This document shows, piece after piece, positions 35,953 to 44,311 of a DNA stretch of 64,000 bases. A program made the translations under genes and the position numbers. The notes under the pieces are model-generated. The model made no database searches. It worked only from the letters and a program-made list of their open reading frames with translations, and was not told where the DNA came from. The first letter of the stretch is position 1. Every line of letters begins with the position of its first letter. This DNA comes from RGIG1902 sp034926865 (GTDB lineage Bacteria > Bacillota > Clostridia > Oscillospirales > Butyricicoccaceae). The stretch spans positions 1 through 64,000 of the forward strand of contig JAYFQP010000013.1 of NCBI GenBank assembly GCA_034926865.1. The letters are read 5' to 3'.

Positions 35953-36387
35953 TTAAAACTTGAGCCGCTCCTCAACAGCAAGAGCATCGCAACGGTTATT
36001 GTAAGGATTATCTGCATGACCCTTAACCCAATGGACCCTTACATCGTGCTTCGTGATGCATGAATCAAACCTCTGCCAGAGGTCGATATTCAAAACCGGA
36101 GATTTATCAGCTTTCTTCCATCCGCGCTTCTTCCAGTTTTCAAGCCAACCTTCACTAAGAGCTTTGGTAATATACTGCGAATCAGTATAAAAATCTACTG
36201 TGCATGGCTCCTTGAGGGCCTCAAATGCCGAGATGGCTCCCATAAGTTCCATACGATTATTCGTCGTCTCCGGCTCTCCGCCTGAAAGCTCCTTTTCTAT
36301 GCCGTTCCAGCACAGAATCGATCCCCAGCCGCCCGGCCCGGGATTTCCCGAGCAGGCGCCATCGGAATATATTGCAACATTCTTCAT
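35953..36387 (-). CDS. rnhA: ribonuclease HI
   Basis: RNase HI cuts RNA in RNA-DNA hybrids. The 144-residue protein has YSDGACSGNPGPGGWG and the carboxylates Asp9, Glu47, Asp69 and Asp134, with His124 in KGHADN. It is the compact bacterial type without a hybrid-binding N-terminal domain. It follows gyrA after 3 bases and so lies in the same transcript as gyrase and mnmE. Placement of rnhA at the origin is less usual than its mnm and gyr neighbours. Confidence 0.95.
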   Translation of the reverse strand: MKNVAIYSDGACSGNPGPGGWGSILCWNGIEKELSGGEPETTNNRMELMGAISAFEALKEPCTVDFYTDSQYITKALSEGWLENWKKRGWKKADKSPVLNIDLWQRFDSCITKHDVRVHWVKGHADNPYNNRCDALAVEERLKF

Positions 36388-36390
36388 AAA

Positions 36391-38916
36391 TTAGATATCT
36401 TGATTAGGCCCGGATGTATCATTATCATCTTCGTCTCCTGGTTCCTCTGCTATCTCCTGGTCTTCGTCGTCTTCGTCATATTCATCGCTTTCTTCCTTAT
36501 CTGTAAGCGCTACATCAATGACCTTCACACCATCACCCAGTCTTACCAGTATAACACCCTGGGACACTCTCCCGCACACTCTTACCGTATCTATTCCGAT
36601 ACGGATGACAACTCCCTCGCTGGTCATAACAAGCAGATCGTGATCCACGCTGACACACCTTACAGACATCAAACAGCCCGTCTTATCCGTAAGATTATGT
36701 GCTGTTATCCCGCTGCTCGCGCGGTGATGCTCGGTATAATCGTTGCAGAGTGTAAGCTTGCCATATCCGTTTTCAGTAACCGTCAAGAGATATTCGCCGG
36801 CGCTTTCTTTATCAGCGCCGATAACACTATCGCCGTTTTTAAGCCTTATACCCCTGACTCCGAAGGCTTCTCTACCCATCGGCCTGACCTCATTCTCGTC
36901 AAACCTTATCGCAGAGCCTCCTGATGTGGCAATAATTATTTTATCGCTGCCGTCTGTCACAAGCACGGATACAAGCTCGTCATCATCTTCAAGCCCTATA
37001 GCTCTTACGCCTGATTTTCTCGCGCTTTGCAGCATACTTAGGCTTATGCGTTTAACCGTTCCTGCCTTTGTGACGAAGAATACATATTTATCTTCACAGA
37101 ACTCCACAAGAGGAATCATTGAGGTCACCTTTTCATCGCTTTCGATCTGCAGAAGGTTAACCATGTTCATTCCCTTGGCAGTGCGCGAGTTCTCCGGTAT
37201 CTGATAGCCCTTAAGCCTGTACATTCTGCCCTTATTCGTGAAGAAAAGGATATGGTCATGAGTTGAGGCCGTAAACATAGTTTCAACGACATCCTCTTCT
37301 CTTGTGGTCACGCCCATTATGCCTCTTCCGCCTCTGCGCTGACTGCGGTACGTACTTGTCGGCAAACGCTTGATATATCCCAATCTGGTCAGCGTATATA
37401 CACATTCCTTTTCGTCGATAAGGTCTTCTATGTCTATATCATTTTGATCGTGTGAAATTTCGGTTCGCCGCGCGTCGCCGTATTTTCTCCTTATTTCCAT
37501 AAGGCCTTCGCGAATTATGCTGTAAACTCTCTCGGGCTTTGCTAATATATCATTATAATCTTCTATTTTTGTATGAAGTTCTGTAAGCTCATTTTCTATC
37601 TTTTCGCGCTCAAGGCCCTGAAGTCTTCGCAGCTGCATCTCAAGTATAGCCTGAGCTTGAATATCACTTATCCCAAAACGCTCGATAAGGCGGTCTTTCG
37701 CGTTATCGTAACTTGAACGGATTATTCGTATTATCTCATCGATATTATCGCATGCAATAGCCAACCCCTCAAGAATATGCGCCCTGTCAAGGGCCTTCCG
37801 CAAAAGATACTTCGTCCTGTTAACGATCACCTCAAACCTGAAATTAAGATAATGACTTAAACATTCCTTAAGAGAGAGTATCTTCGGCTGATTGTCGACA
37901 AGCGCCAGCATATTCACAGAAAAGCTTTCCTGAAGCTGAGTCAGCTTGAAAAGCTGGTTTAAAAGTACCTGAGGATTGATATCCTTTCTCATTTCGATAA
38001 CAACCCTCATGCCATTGCGATCACTTTCATCACGGATATCGGTTATTCCGTCTACCCTTTTTTCCTTATGTAGATCAGCTATGTTCTCAACGAGCCTGGC
38101 CTTGTTAACCTGATACGGAAGCTCGGTAACAACTATCCTGAATCTTCCGTCTTTGTATTCCTCGATCTCGGTCTTAGCTCTTACAAGAATCTTTCCTTTA
38201 CCTGTAGAATAAGCCGACTTTATCCCTGCACGGCCAAGGATTATACCTCCAGTGGGGAAATCCGGCCCCTTTATATACTGGCAAATCAAGTCAAGCCCCG
38301 CATCTGGGTTATCAATAAGGCAGCATGCGCCGTCTATGACTTCGCAAAGGTTATGAGGGGGTATATTGGTAGCCATGCCTACTGCTATTCCGCTTGAACC
38401 ATTTACAAGAAGCTGGGGGAATCCGGAGGGAATAACGGACGGCTCTTTTAGTTTATCATCAAAGTTTGGGTTCCATAAAACGGTATCTTTTTCGATATCC
38501 TCCATAAGCTCTTGAGATATTTTAGACATTCTTGCCTCGGTATAACGGTAAGCCGCCGGAGGATCTCCGTCAACAGAGCCAAAGTTACCGTGGCCATCTA
38601 TAAGCGGATATCTAAGCGAAAAGTCCTGCGCCATTCGCACCATCGCGTCGTATACGGAAGCATCACCATGAGGATGGTAACGTCCAAGAACATTTCCCAC
38701 CGTTGTGGCGGCTTTTCGATATGGCCTGTCACATGTAAGGTTGTCCTCATACATTGCATAGAGTATCCTTCTATGCACAGGCTTAAGGCCATCCCTGACA
38801 TCAGGAAGAGCCCTTGCCACGATGACACTCATTGCATAGTCGATAAAGGAGTTTTTCATCTCCTTTTCCAAGTCAACCTTCAATATCTTTTGATTCTCGA
38901 AAAGTAGCTCGCTCAT
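36391..38916 (-). CDS. gyrA: DNA gyrase subunit A
   Basis: GyrA carries the DNA cleavage-religation activity. The product (841 residues) includes the catalytic winged helix with GRYHPHGDASVYD and, 30 residues on, the active Tyr in AAYRYTEARM. The C-terminal beta-pinwheel carries the GyrA box QRRGGRG, which identifies GyrA rather than ParC. The quinolone-region Ser (GDASVYD) is the susceptible-type residue. The C-terminal tail is a strongly acidic stretch of about 35 residues rich in Asp and Glu. The ATG at 38916 lies after GGGTGA; an ATG four codons upstream lacks a site. It is separated from gyrB by about 5.4 kb. Confidence 0.97.
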   Translation of the reverse strand: MSELLFENQKILKVDLEKEMKNSFIDYAMSVIVARALPDVRDGLKPVHRRILYAMYEDNLTCDRPYRKAATTVGNVLGRYHPHGDASVYDAMVRMAQDFSLRYPLIDGHGNFGSVDGDPPAAYRYTEARMSKISQELMEDIEKDTVLWNPNFDDKLKEPSVIPSGFPQLLVNGSSGIAVGMATNIPPHNLCEVIDGACCLIDNPDAGLDLICQYIKGPDFPTGGIILGRAGIKSAYSTGKGKILVRAKTEIEEYKDGRFRIVVTELPYQVNKARLVENIADLHKEKRVDGITDIRDESDRNGMRVVIEMRKDINPQVLLNQLFKLTQLQESFSVNMLALVDNQPKILSLKECLSHYLNFRFEVIVNRTKYLLRKALDRAHILEGLAIACDNIDEIIRIIRSSYDNAKDRLIERFGISDIQAQAILEMQLRRLQGLEREKIENELTELHTKIEDYNDILAKPERVYSIIREGLMEIRRKYGDARRTEISHDQNDIDIEDLIDEKECVYTLTRLGYIKRLPTSTYRSQRRGGRGIMGVTTREEDVVETMFTASTHDHILFFTNKGRMYRLKGYQIPENSRTAKGMNMVNLLQIESDEKVTSMIPLVEFCEDKYVFFVTKAGTVKRISLSMLQSARKSGVRAIGLEDDDELVSVLVTDGSDKIIIATSGGSAIRFDENEVRPMGREAFGVRGIRLKNGDSVIGADKESAGEYLLTVTENGYGKLTLCNDYTEHHRASSGITAHNLTDKTGCLMSVRCVSVDHDLLVMTSEGVVIRIGIDTVRVCGRVSQGVILVRLGDGVKVIDVALTDKEESDEYDEDDEDQEIAEEPGDEDDNDTSGPNQDI

Positions 38917-39023
38917 TAAGTCACCCATTTTCTGATTATTTCTTTATGTCAAAGCTTCGGCGGACCAGCAATATAAAAAAGCTTCGTCGCCTGCGTTTGT
39001 TTTGCTTAATTTTTAGTGGTTTT

Positions 39024-39800
39024 TCAATCTTTCTCCATAAATCTTCGGCTGTTTTCTATTCTACCACGCATACCAAAGGATATTTCCGGCCGCTCATAAT
39101 CATAAATAACAAGCTGTTCATCCCCAATATTTGCTTCAGCTATAACACGCCCATTGTGATTTATGATAATCGTTGGCGCAGTTTGAAAATCTGTTGTACT
39201 GTCAACAGAAACAATCGTCATAACATTCTCCACAGCCCTTGTTATGAGATGCGCCTTAAGAATATTATATCTGGCCGGATCTTCTTTCTTTTCTGTGTCG
39301 GAAAAGCAAACGAAACATAGCTCTGTCCCCGCGGCGTAAAGCTCCCTGAACAGTTCGGGAAAGCGAATATCAAAACATATACGGAATCCAGTTTTTATAC
39401 CTTCTATATCAAAAATCCCCGCTTTGTTCCCGGGTTCAAAGTTTCTGGTATCCCATCCCCACAGGGCCTTTTTATCATATCGTCCTAATATGCTTCCGTC
39501 TTTTCCAAAAAGCACAACCGAATTATACCGTTTGCCGTCATCAAAAAATACTGTTCCCAAAGCAATATTCATACGGTTTTCAGAGGCCAGGCGTGATATA
39601 TGACATAGAACATGCTCTATTTCGGATTTTTCGATTCTGTCTATTTCTGTTTCAATAGGCGGATAGCCGCATAACGCGCATTCATGAAAAACAAGCAGAT
39701 CCACATTTTCAATCGCGGCCTTTGTTATGCCGGCTTTGATGTGCTCTAAATTATCATTGATATCGCAGGAGCTTGGAAACTGGTATACTCCTATGCGCAT
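39024..39800 (-). CDS. nitrilase-superfamily carbon-nitrogen hydrolase
   Basis: The 258-residue protein has the complete Glu-Lys-Cys triad of the nitrilase fold: Glu40 (VFHECALCGYPP), Lys110 (GRYDKKALW) and Cys142 (GFRICFDIRFPEL). Members hydrolyse amides such as omega-amides, carbamoyl-polyamines or N-acyl compounds; this one is not assignable to a subfamily by eye. It sits between pspC and gyrA, an unusual insertion in the origin operon. GGAGGG precedes the ATG. Confidence 0.87.
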   Translation of the reverse strand: MRIGVYQFPSSCDINDNLEHIKAGITKAAIENVDLLVFHECALCGYPPIETEIDRIEKSEIEHVLCHISRLASENRMNIALGTVFFDDGKRYNSVVLFGKDGSILGRYDKKALWGWDTRNFEPGNKAGIFDIEGIKTGFRICFDIRFPELFRELYAAGTELCFVCFSDTEKKEDPARYNILKAHLITRAVENVMTIVSVDSTTDFQTAPTIIINHNGRVIAEANIGDEQLVIYDYERPEISFGMRGRIENSRRFMEKD

Positions 39801-39869
39801 AATTCTCCCTCCAGTAAGTTTTTATATCTTATATTATCCTCACGGAGATATGCTTAGCAATAAATGACC

Positions 39870-40259
39870 TCAGCTTTTCCCGAAATCGTCATCCTTTTCA
39901 TCTTGGGATTTTTTATAGAACTCTTCTTCGTTATATTTCTGTTTTTCATACCTTTTTTCTATATCCACATCCTTTGCGTTGGATATATCAAACGGAGGCC
40001 TGTCACTGCCGGTGTTTTTATAAAACGGCGGTCTTTTCTGGCTGCCGTCACCAGGTCTTTGACCTTGTCCTCCGATTTCGTCCCCATAGGGCAGAAATAT
40101 CCCCAGAATTATATAAAGCCAGAAAAACAGGCTCCAGGTAGACATGGCAAGAACAACAAGTATCACCCTTATTATCAAGGGGTTTATACCCATTGTTTCT
40201 CCGATTCCTCCGCATACGCCAAAAACAACCTTATCGGTACGGCTTTTGTGAAAACGCAT
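39870..40259 (-). CDS. PspC-domain membrane protein
   Basis: This 129-residue protein has an N-terminal PspC domain: KVVFGVCGGIGETMGINPLII then two hydrophobic segments up to about residue 58 (FLPYG). It is followed by a hydrophilic, charged tail rich in Lys, Glu and Asp. PspC-type proteins often act in envelope-stress control, and the domain also occurs in unrelated small membrane proteins. It is placed after recF (37-base gap) and before the nitrilase gene. The reason for its presence in the origin operon is unknown. Confidence 0.85.
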   Translation of the reverse strand: MRFHKSRTDKVVFGVCGGIGETMGINPLIIRVILVVLAMSTWSLFFWLYIILGIFLPYGDEIGGQGQRPGDGSQKRPPFYKNTGSDRPPFDISNAKDVDIEKRYEKQKYNEEEFYKKSQDEKDDDFGKS

Positions 40260-40296
40260 TCTACACTTCCTTTCAATGGAAATTTTCTTATGTTAA

Positions 40297-41364
40297 TTAC
40301 AAAGGTATTATATTCGCGCCCTCAAATAGTTCCGGCGGGCAGCAGCATGTGATGATAGTTTGGCCGCCAACTGCGGAAGAAGCCACAAACCCGCACCGGC
40401 TTTCATCGAGTTCGCTCAATACATCATCAAGAAGCAGAACAGGATACTCTCCGCAGTCAAGCCTGAAAAGCTCTCTCTCACCAAATTTCAAAGCCAACGC
40501 AGCCGTTCTAGCCTGCCCCTGTGAGGCAAAGGATTTTGCTGGCTGCCCGTTTATGTATATATCGATATCATCTTTGTGGGCACCAGAAAGAAGCATTCGG
40601 CTTTGCAGCTCAGCCTCAGAATGTTCCTCCATATGTTTTTTAAGAAGGTCTCTCAAAATAGGTGTATCGACAGATGAATCATCTATCGTTGAGACGGTCT
40701 TATATTTCAGCTCAAGGCGTTCAATCCCTTTTGAAATATTGCGGTGTATTATTTCGGATTCCCTTGCAAGCTCAGAAAGAAACGCTGATCTGTAATGTAT
40801 AAGCTCCGCGGAATAATACACCATGCGGTCATTTACTTCCGGTAGCACAGTGACAGAACCGCCCTCCTTGAGAATATACTGCTTTATTTCCATAAGCTTT
40901 CCATATTCTGAAAGTATAGCGGCATATCTGGGCCTGAGCTGACAAAGTGCGGTATCCATAAATCTGCGTCGTTTTTCAGGCCCCCCTTTTACAAGATATA
41001 AATCATCAGGGCAAAAAAGCACACATTTCAAATATTCACTAAGATCGTACTGGCGTTTTTGAATGACTTTATTAACTTCATACCTGTTTTTCCCCGCCAG
41101 AGGCATTTCTATTGATATATTAAAGCTTCTGTCTCTGGCTAAAACAGTTCCCGCCATACTTGCAGCATCTTTATAAAAATTAATAAAATCTCCGCGCTTA
41201 CGGCTTCTCCATGAAGATGCACCAGAAAGTAACATAATTGCTTCTAAAAGATTTGTCTTGCCCTTTGCGTTTTCGCCCCAGACGATATTTACACCGTCTC
41301 TGAAATCGAATGAAGCACTTTCATAGCTTCGGAAACCACGAAGGGAGAGTTCTGCTATCATCAT
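40297..41364 (-). CDS. recF: DNA repair and recombination protein RecF
   Basis: RecF is an SMC-like ATPase that helps load RecA at gaps. The 355-residue protein has the N-terminal GFRSYESASFDF, Walker A WGENAKGKTNLLEAI, the signature HKDDIDIYING and SQGQARTAALALKFGE, and Walker B PVLLLDDVLSELDESR. Its ATG overlaps the upstream S4 gene stop (ATGA), as in the usual dnaN-yaaA-recF arrangement. Confidence 0.97.
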   Translation of the reverse strand: MMIAELSLRGFRSYESASFDFRDGVNIVWGENAKGKTNLLEAIMLLSGASSWRSRKRGDFINFYKDAASMAGTVLARDRSFNISIEMPLAGKNRYEVNKVIQKRQYDLSEYLKCVLFCPDDLYLVKGGPEKRRRFMDTALCQLRPRYAAILSEYGKLMEIKQYILKEGGSVTVLPEVNDRMVYYSAELIHYRSAFLSELARESEIIHRNISKGIERLELKYKTVSTIDDSSVDTPILRDLLKKHMEEHSEAELQSRMLLSGAHKDDIDIYINGQPAKSFASQGQARTAALALKFGERELFRLDCGEYPVLLLDDVLSELDESRCGFVASSAVGGQTIITCCCPPELFEGANIIPL

Positions 41365-41579
41365 GCCTTTGATACCGTTACCGTTTGTCCATTATAAGAT
41401 ACTTTGTCTCCGGGATATATTTTTTTACCTCTTTGAAGGCATATTTCCTCGTTTATGGCAACTTTCCCTTCTTGTATGAAGGCTTTTGCTTCTCCGCCGC
41501 TTGAAACAAAATTGGAAAGCTTTAAAAAGCTGTCCAGCTTTATAAAAGGAGTTGTGATTTTGATTATATCATTCATCAA
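41361..41579 (-). CDS. yaaA: S4-domain RNA-binding protein YaaA/RlbA-like
   Basis: A 72-residue protein consisting of an S4 RNA-binding domain (IKLDSFLKLSNFVSSGGEAKAFIQEGKVAINEE... shortened here; key block GGEAKAFI then YNGQTV). It sits between dnaN and recF exactly as yaaA does in B. subtilis. It starts one base after the dnaN stop. The function is poorly known; a role in ribosome assembly has been proposed for the family. Confidence 0.93.
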   Translation of the reverse strand: MMNDIIKITTPFIKLDSFLKLSNFVSSGGEAKAFIQEGKVAINEEICLQRGKKIYPGDKVSYNGQTVTVSKA

Positions 41580-41580
41580 A

Positions 41581-42696
41581 TTATATCCCTTCTGCCTTCA
41601 ATCGCACAGGCAGTACTAAGAATAGGAACTTTTCTCCTTCAGTTGGCTTGAAAAGGCATGGGGAAAGGCCACTTTTAAGTTCAATAACAACTTCATCGTC
41701 AGGGCAGGCCCTGAGAGCTTCAAGAAGATAACGATTATTGAAACCAATTTCAATTTTTTCAGAGCAAAAAGGAATCGAAATCATATCAAAAGATTTTCCC
41801 AATGCCGTAGTGCAGGAGATTTTAAGTGTATCATTTTCAAAGAGACATCTGACGGGGTTTTTTAATCGCTCAGAAATAATAAGCGATACGCGGTCAACGG
41901 CTTCTTCCAGTTCTGATTTGTTCAGAGTCAAATGAACAGGCAGATCTTTTGGCACCGCAGTGCGGTAATTGAGGAATTCGCCTTCGAGAAGTCTTGTCGT
42001 GACAATGGTTTCGCAAAACTCAAACAGCCCGTGTTTACTTTCGGGATACACAAATACAGGTTCATCGTTATCTGGCAGTATTCGTGAGAGTTCTTTTAAT
42101 GTACTTCCTGGAACAACGAACTTAAACTCGTCTCCGCCAAAGCTTTCAACTTCCTCTTTACGAACGGCAAGACGATAACCGTCGACTGAGATAAGTGACA
42201 GAATGTTTTGTTCTATCTCAAAAAGAGAGCCCATATGTACAGGTTTGTTTTCGTTTGTAGATATTGCAAAAAGTGTATCGTTGATCATTTGTTTTAAAAG
42301 ACCCGAACGTAGTTTGATGCCCTTATGACGATTGACATTGGGTAAATCAGGATATTCGTCAGCATCGGTAGCTTTGAGATTAAAAATAGCATTACCACAT
42401 TTGATAATGGCATTAAGGTTTTCATCAACTTCAATATCCACGGAGTTTCCCTGAAGCTTGCGAATGATATCAAAGAGAATTCTTGCTTCTAAAACACATG
42501 CACCAGGGCTTTTTACTTCGGCATCGAGAGTTTTTTGTATGCTCATTTGAGTGTTATATCCGCTTATCGTAAGTTTTTCCTGGTCGGCAGTGATGAGTAT
42601 ACCTTCGAGGGCGGGTATTGAGCTTTTGGAAGCTACAGCGTGTACGCATATTGATAATATATCGCTAAGCGTCGTTTTATCACAGTTTATATGCAT
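41581..42696 (-). CDS. dnaN: DNA polymerase III beta clamp
   Basis: DnaN is the sliding clamp tethering replicative polymerase. The 371-residue length and three repeated clamp domains fit the family. Recognisable parts are ASKSSIPALEGILI near the N-terminus, SVDGYRLAVRK mid-protein and the C-terminal FLVLPVRL. AGGAGGT precedes the ATG at 42696. The gene follows dnaA after a 245-bp gap holding the origin elements. Confidence 0.97.
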   Translation of the reverse strand: MHINCDKTTLSDILSICVHAVASKSSIPALEGILITADQEKLTISGYNTQMSIQKTLDAEVKSPGACVLEARILFDIIRKLQGNSVDIEVDENLNAIIKCGNAIFNLKATDADEYPDLPNVNRHKGIKLRSGLLKQMINDTLFAISTNENKPVHMGSLFEIEQNILSLISVDGYRLAVRKEEVESFGGDEFKFVVPGSTLKELSRILPDNDEPVFVYPESKHGLFEFCETIVTTRLLEGEFLNYRTAVPKDLPVHLTLNKSELEEAVDRVSLIISERLKNPVRCLFENDTLKISCTTALGKSFDMISIPFCSEKIEIGFNNRYLLEALRACPDDEVVIELKSGLSPCLFKPTEGEKFLFLVLPVRLKAEGI

Positions 42697-42720
42697 ATTT
42701 TTACCTCCTGTCTTAAAATG

Positions 42721-42784
42721 AGCTTATATAAGTTATTTTTAAATTTTATAGTAGTAGTAGTAATACCTGTGGAATTGTGTGAAA
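42721..42784 (-). other. oriC: oriC unwinding element: AT-rich tract, DnaA-trios and adjacent DnaA boxes
   Basis: Read on the minus strand, DnaA-box-like TTTCACACA (42784-42776) and AATTCCACA (42776-42768) are followed by GG, then the trio array TATTACTACTACTACTA (42765-42749), then an AT-only tract down to about 42725. This order, box, short GC, trios, AT-rich DUE, is that of the B. subtilis basal unwinding system in the dnaA-dnaN gap. The trios contain four perfect TAG repeats plus TAA on the plus strand. Confidence 0.85.
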
Positions 42785-42847
42785 AGCTGTTAACTGTTTG
42801 TCTGTACAAGGTTCGCGGATTCACAGGTCTTTGTGGGTTTTTCAAAG

Positions 42848-42933
42848 TTTTCCACAGGGATGTTTTTCCACATGTTTTTCCACATGTTTTTTTACAGAAA
42901 AACCTTTGTTTTTCCACAGAGTACTGTGGAAGG
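42848..42933. other. cluster of DnaA boxes in dnaA-dnaN gap
   Basis: Four TTTTCCACA boxes (one mismatch from TTATCCACA) occur at 42848-42856, 42864-42872, 42876-42884 and 42910-42918, all on the plus strand. A weak box of opposite orientation (TGTGGAAGG) is at 42925-42933. Spacing between boxes 2 and 3 is 12 bases start to start. They lie immediately upstream, in sequence terms, of the unwinding element and probably nucleate the DnaA filament. Confidence 0.85.
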
Positions 42934-42941
42934 ATTTGTGG

Positions 42942-44273
42942 TTATCTGCTGCGAATGTTTTTCATAAGGTCTTTCAAGGTATTGGCCAAAGTCTGGTCGT
43001 TTTTGAGTTTTGCGGCTATTTTATCTCTTCCATAGAGGGCGGTTGTATGATCACGTCCTATGAATCGGCCGATCGCAGGCAGTGAGAGGTCGGTCATCTC
43101 GGTAATGAGATAGATCATTATTTGCCGGGCCATAACGATATCCTTTGACTTTGAAGAGCCTATTATCTTGTCTTTTGGTATGCCGGAAAACGAGGAAACC
43201 TCTTCAAGTATCAGCTGTGGTGTAGGGTTCAGGCCGGGGCTTTCTTTGAAGATGTCTTTTATGGCCCGCTGGGCAAGCTCCTTGTCAATAGGTATGCCCA
43301 TTATTGAATGCAGCGCGGCGAGCTTCTTTACGGCGCCTTCGAGCTGACGGACGTTGCTTGTTATACATGAAGCTATGTATTCCGTTATTTCGTTTGGAAG
43401 GGTTATTTCGAGGGCTTTTGCTTTGGCGTTTACAAGAGCCATTCTTGTTTCAAGATCCGGTGGCTGTATGTCGGTTATAAGGCCCCATTCGAATCTGGTA
43501 GTTAATCTGTCTTGCAGAGTTGACATTTCTTTTGGAGGACGGTCGGATGTGAGGACTATTTGTTTTCCGGCCTCGTATAGACTGTTAAAGGTATGGAAAA
43601 ACTCCTCCTGTGTACGGTCTTTTCCTGCGATAAACTGTATATCGTCAATCAGCAGGAGGTCAGCCCCTCTGTATTGTTCGCGAAAATCATTCATAGTTCC
43701 ATCACCGATGGCTCTGACAAGTTCGTTTGTGAAGTCATCGCCTTTGCGGTAGATAACGCTTTTGTCAAATCTGTGAGTGGCCACCATCTCCATAATTGCG
43801 TACAGGAGATGGGTTTTCCCAAGCCCGGATTGGCCGTATATGAAAAGCGGGTTATATATTGCGCTTGAGGCGCCGCTTCCGGTAGGCATGCTGCTGCTGT
43901 TGGCAACGGCCATGGCAGCAGCATGCGCTAATTTGTTAGAGTTTCCGACTATGAAGTTATCGAATGTGTAGCCCGAATATCCAGCAGGGAGCGGGGTTGC
44001 TGCCAGCTCATATTTGTGGTACTGTACAGGATCAGAAAGGAACTCAGCTTTCATGCGTCGGCCGGAAAGCTCGGAAATTACGTCAGCTACATCGACGGCG
44101 AAGCGTTGTTCCAGTACGCTGCGTACAAGGTCGGAGGGCACTTTTACAATAAGACGGTCGCCGTCAACGGTCAACGCCTCGGCGTCTTCAAAAAAGGTAG
44201 AAACCACCAGGTCGCCCTTTTCATCTGTAAGTTTTTTTATGGCCCCGTCGAGCAGGGCGGATGGCGTGTACAT
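42942..44273 (-). CDS. dnaA: chromosomal replication initiator DnaA
   Basis: DnaA binds DnaA boxes and melts the origin. The 443-residue protein has domain I at the N-terminus, a short linker, the AAA+ domain (NPLFIYGQSGLGKTHLL, LLIDDIQFIAGKDRTQEEFF, sensor II near NVRQLEGAVKKL) and the C-terminal helix-turn-helix with GRDHTTALYG. GGAG lies 9 bases before the ATG. The gap to gyrB upstream is only 38 bp, so dnaA has little room for its own regulatory region and is probably read from the remB-gyrB transcript. Confidence 0.98.
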   Translation of the reverse strand: MYTPSALLDGAIKKLTDEKGDLVVSTFFEDAEALTVDGDRLIVKVPSDLVRSVLEQRFAVDVADVISELSGRRMKAEFLSDPVQYHKYELAATPLPAGYSGYTFDNFIVGNSNKLAHAAAMAVANSSSMPTGSGASSAIYNPLFIYGQSGLGKTHLLYAIMEMVATHRFDKSVIYRKGDDFTNELVRAIGDGTMNDFREQYRGADLLLIDDIQFIAGKDRTQEEFFHTFNSLYEAGKQIVLTSDRPPKEMSTLQDRLTTRFEWGLITDIQPPDLETRMALVNAKAKALEITLPNEITEYIASCITSNVRQLEGAVKKLAALHSIMGIPIDKELAQRAIKDIFKESPGLNPTPQLILEEVSSFSGIPKDKIIGSSKSKDIVMARQIMIYLITEMTDLSLPAIGRFIGRDHTTALYGRDKIAAKLKNDQTLANTLKDLMKNIRSR

Positions 44274-44311
44274 GATCGGTTCTCCTCTTTATGCCTTGAT
44301 AAGTATCATAA

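Noticed and set aside
42749..42763. Simple trinucleotide microsatellite
   Set aside because: The TAG repeat lies exactly between a DnaA box and an AT-rich tract in the dnaA-dnaN gap, so a DnaA-trio is the better explanation.
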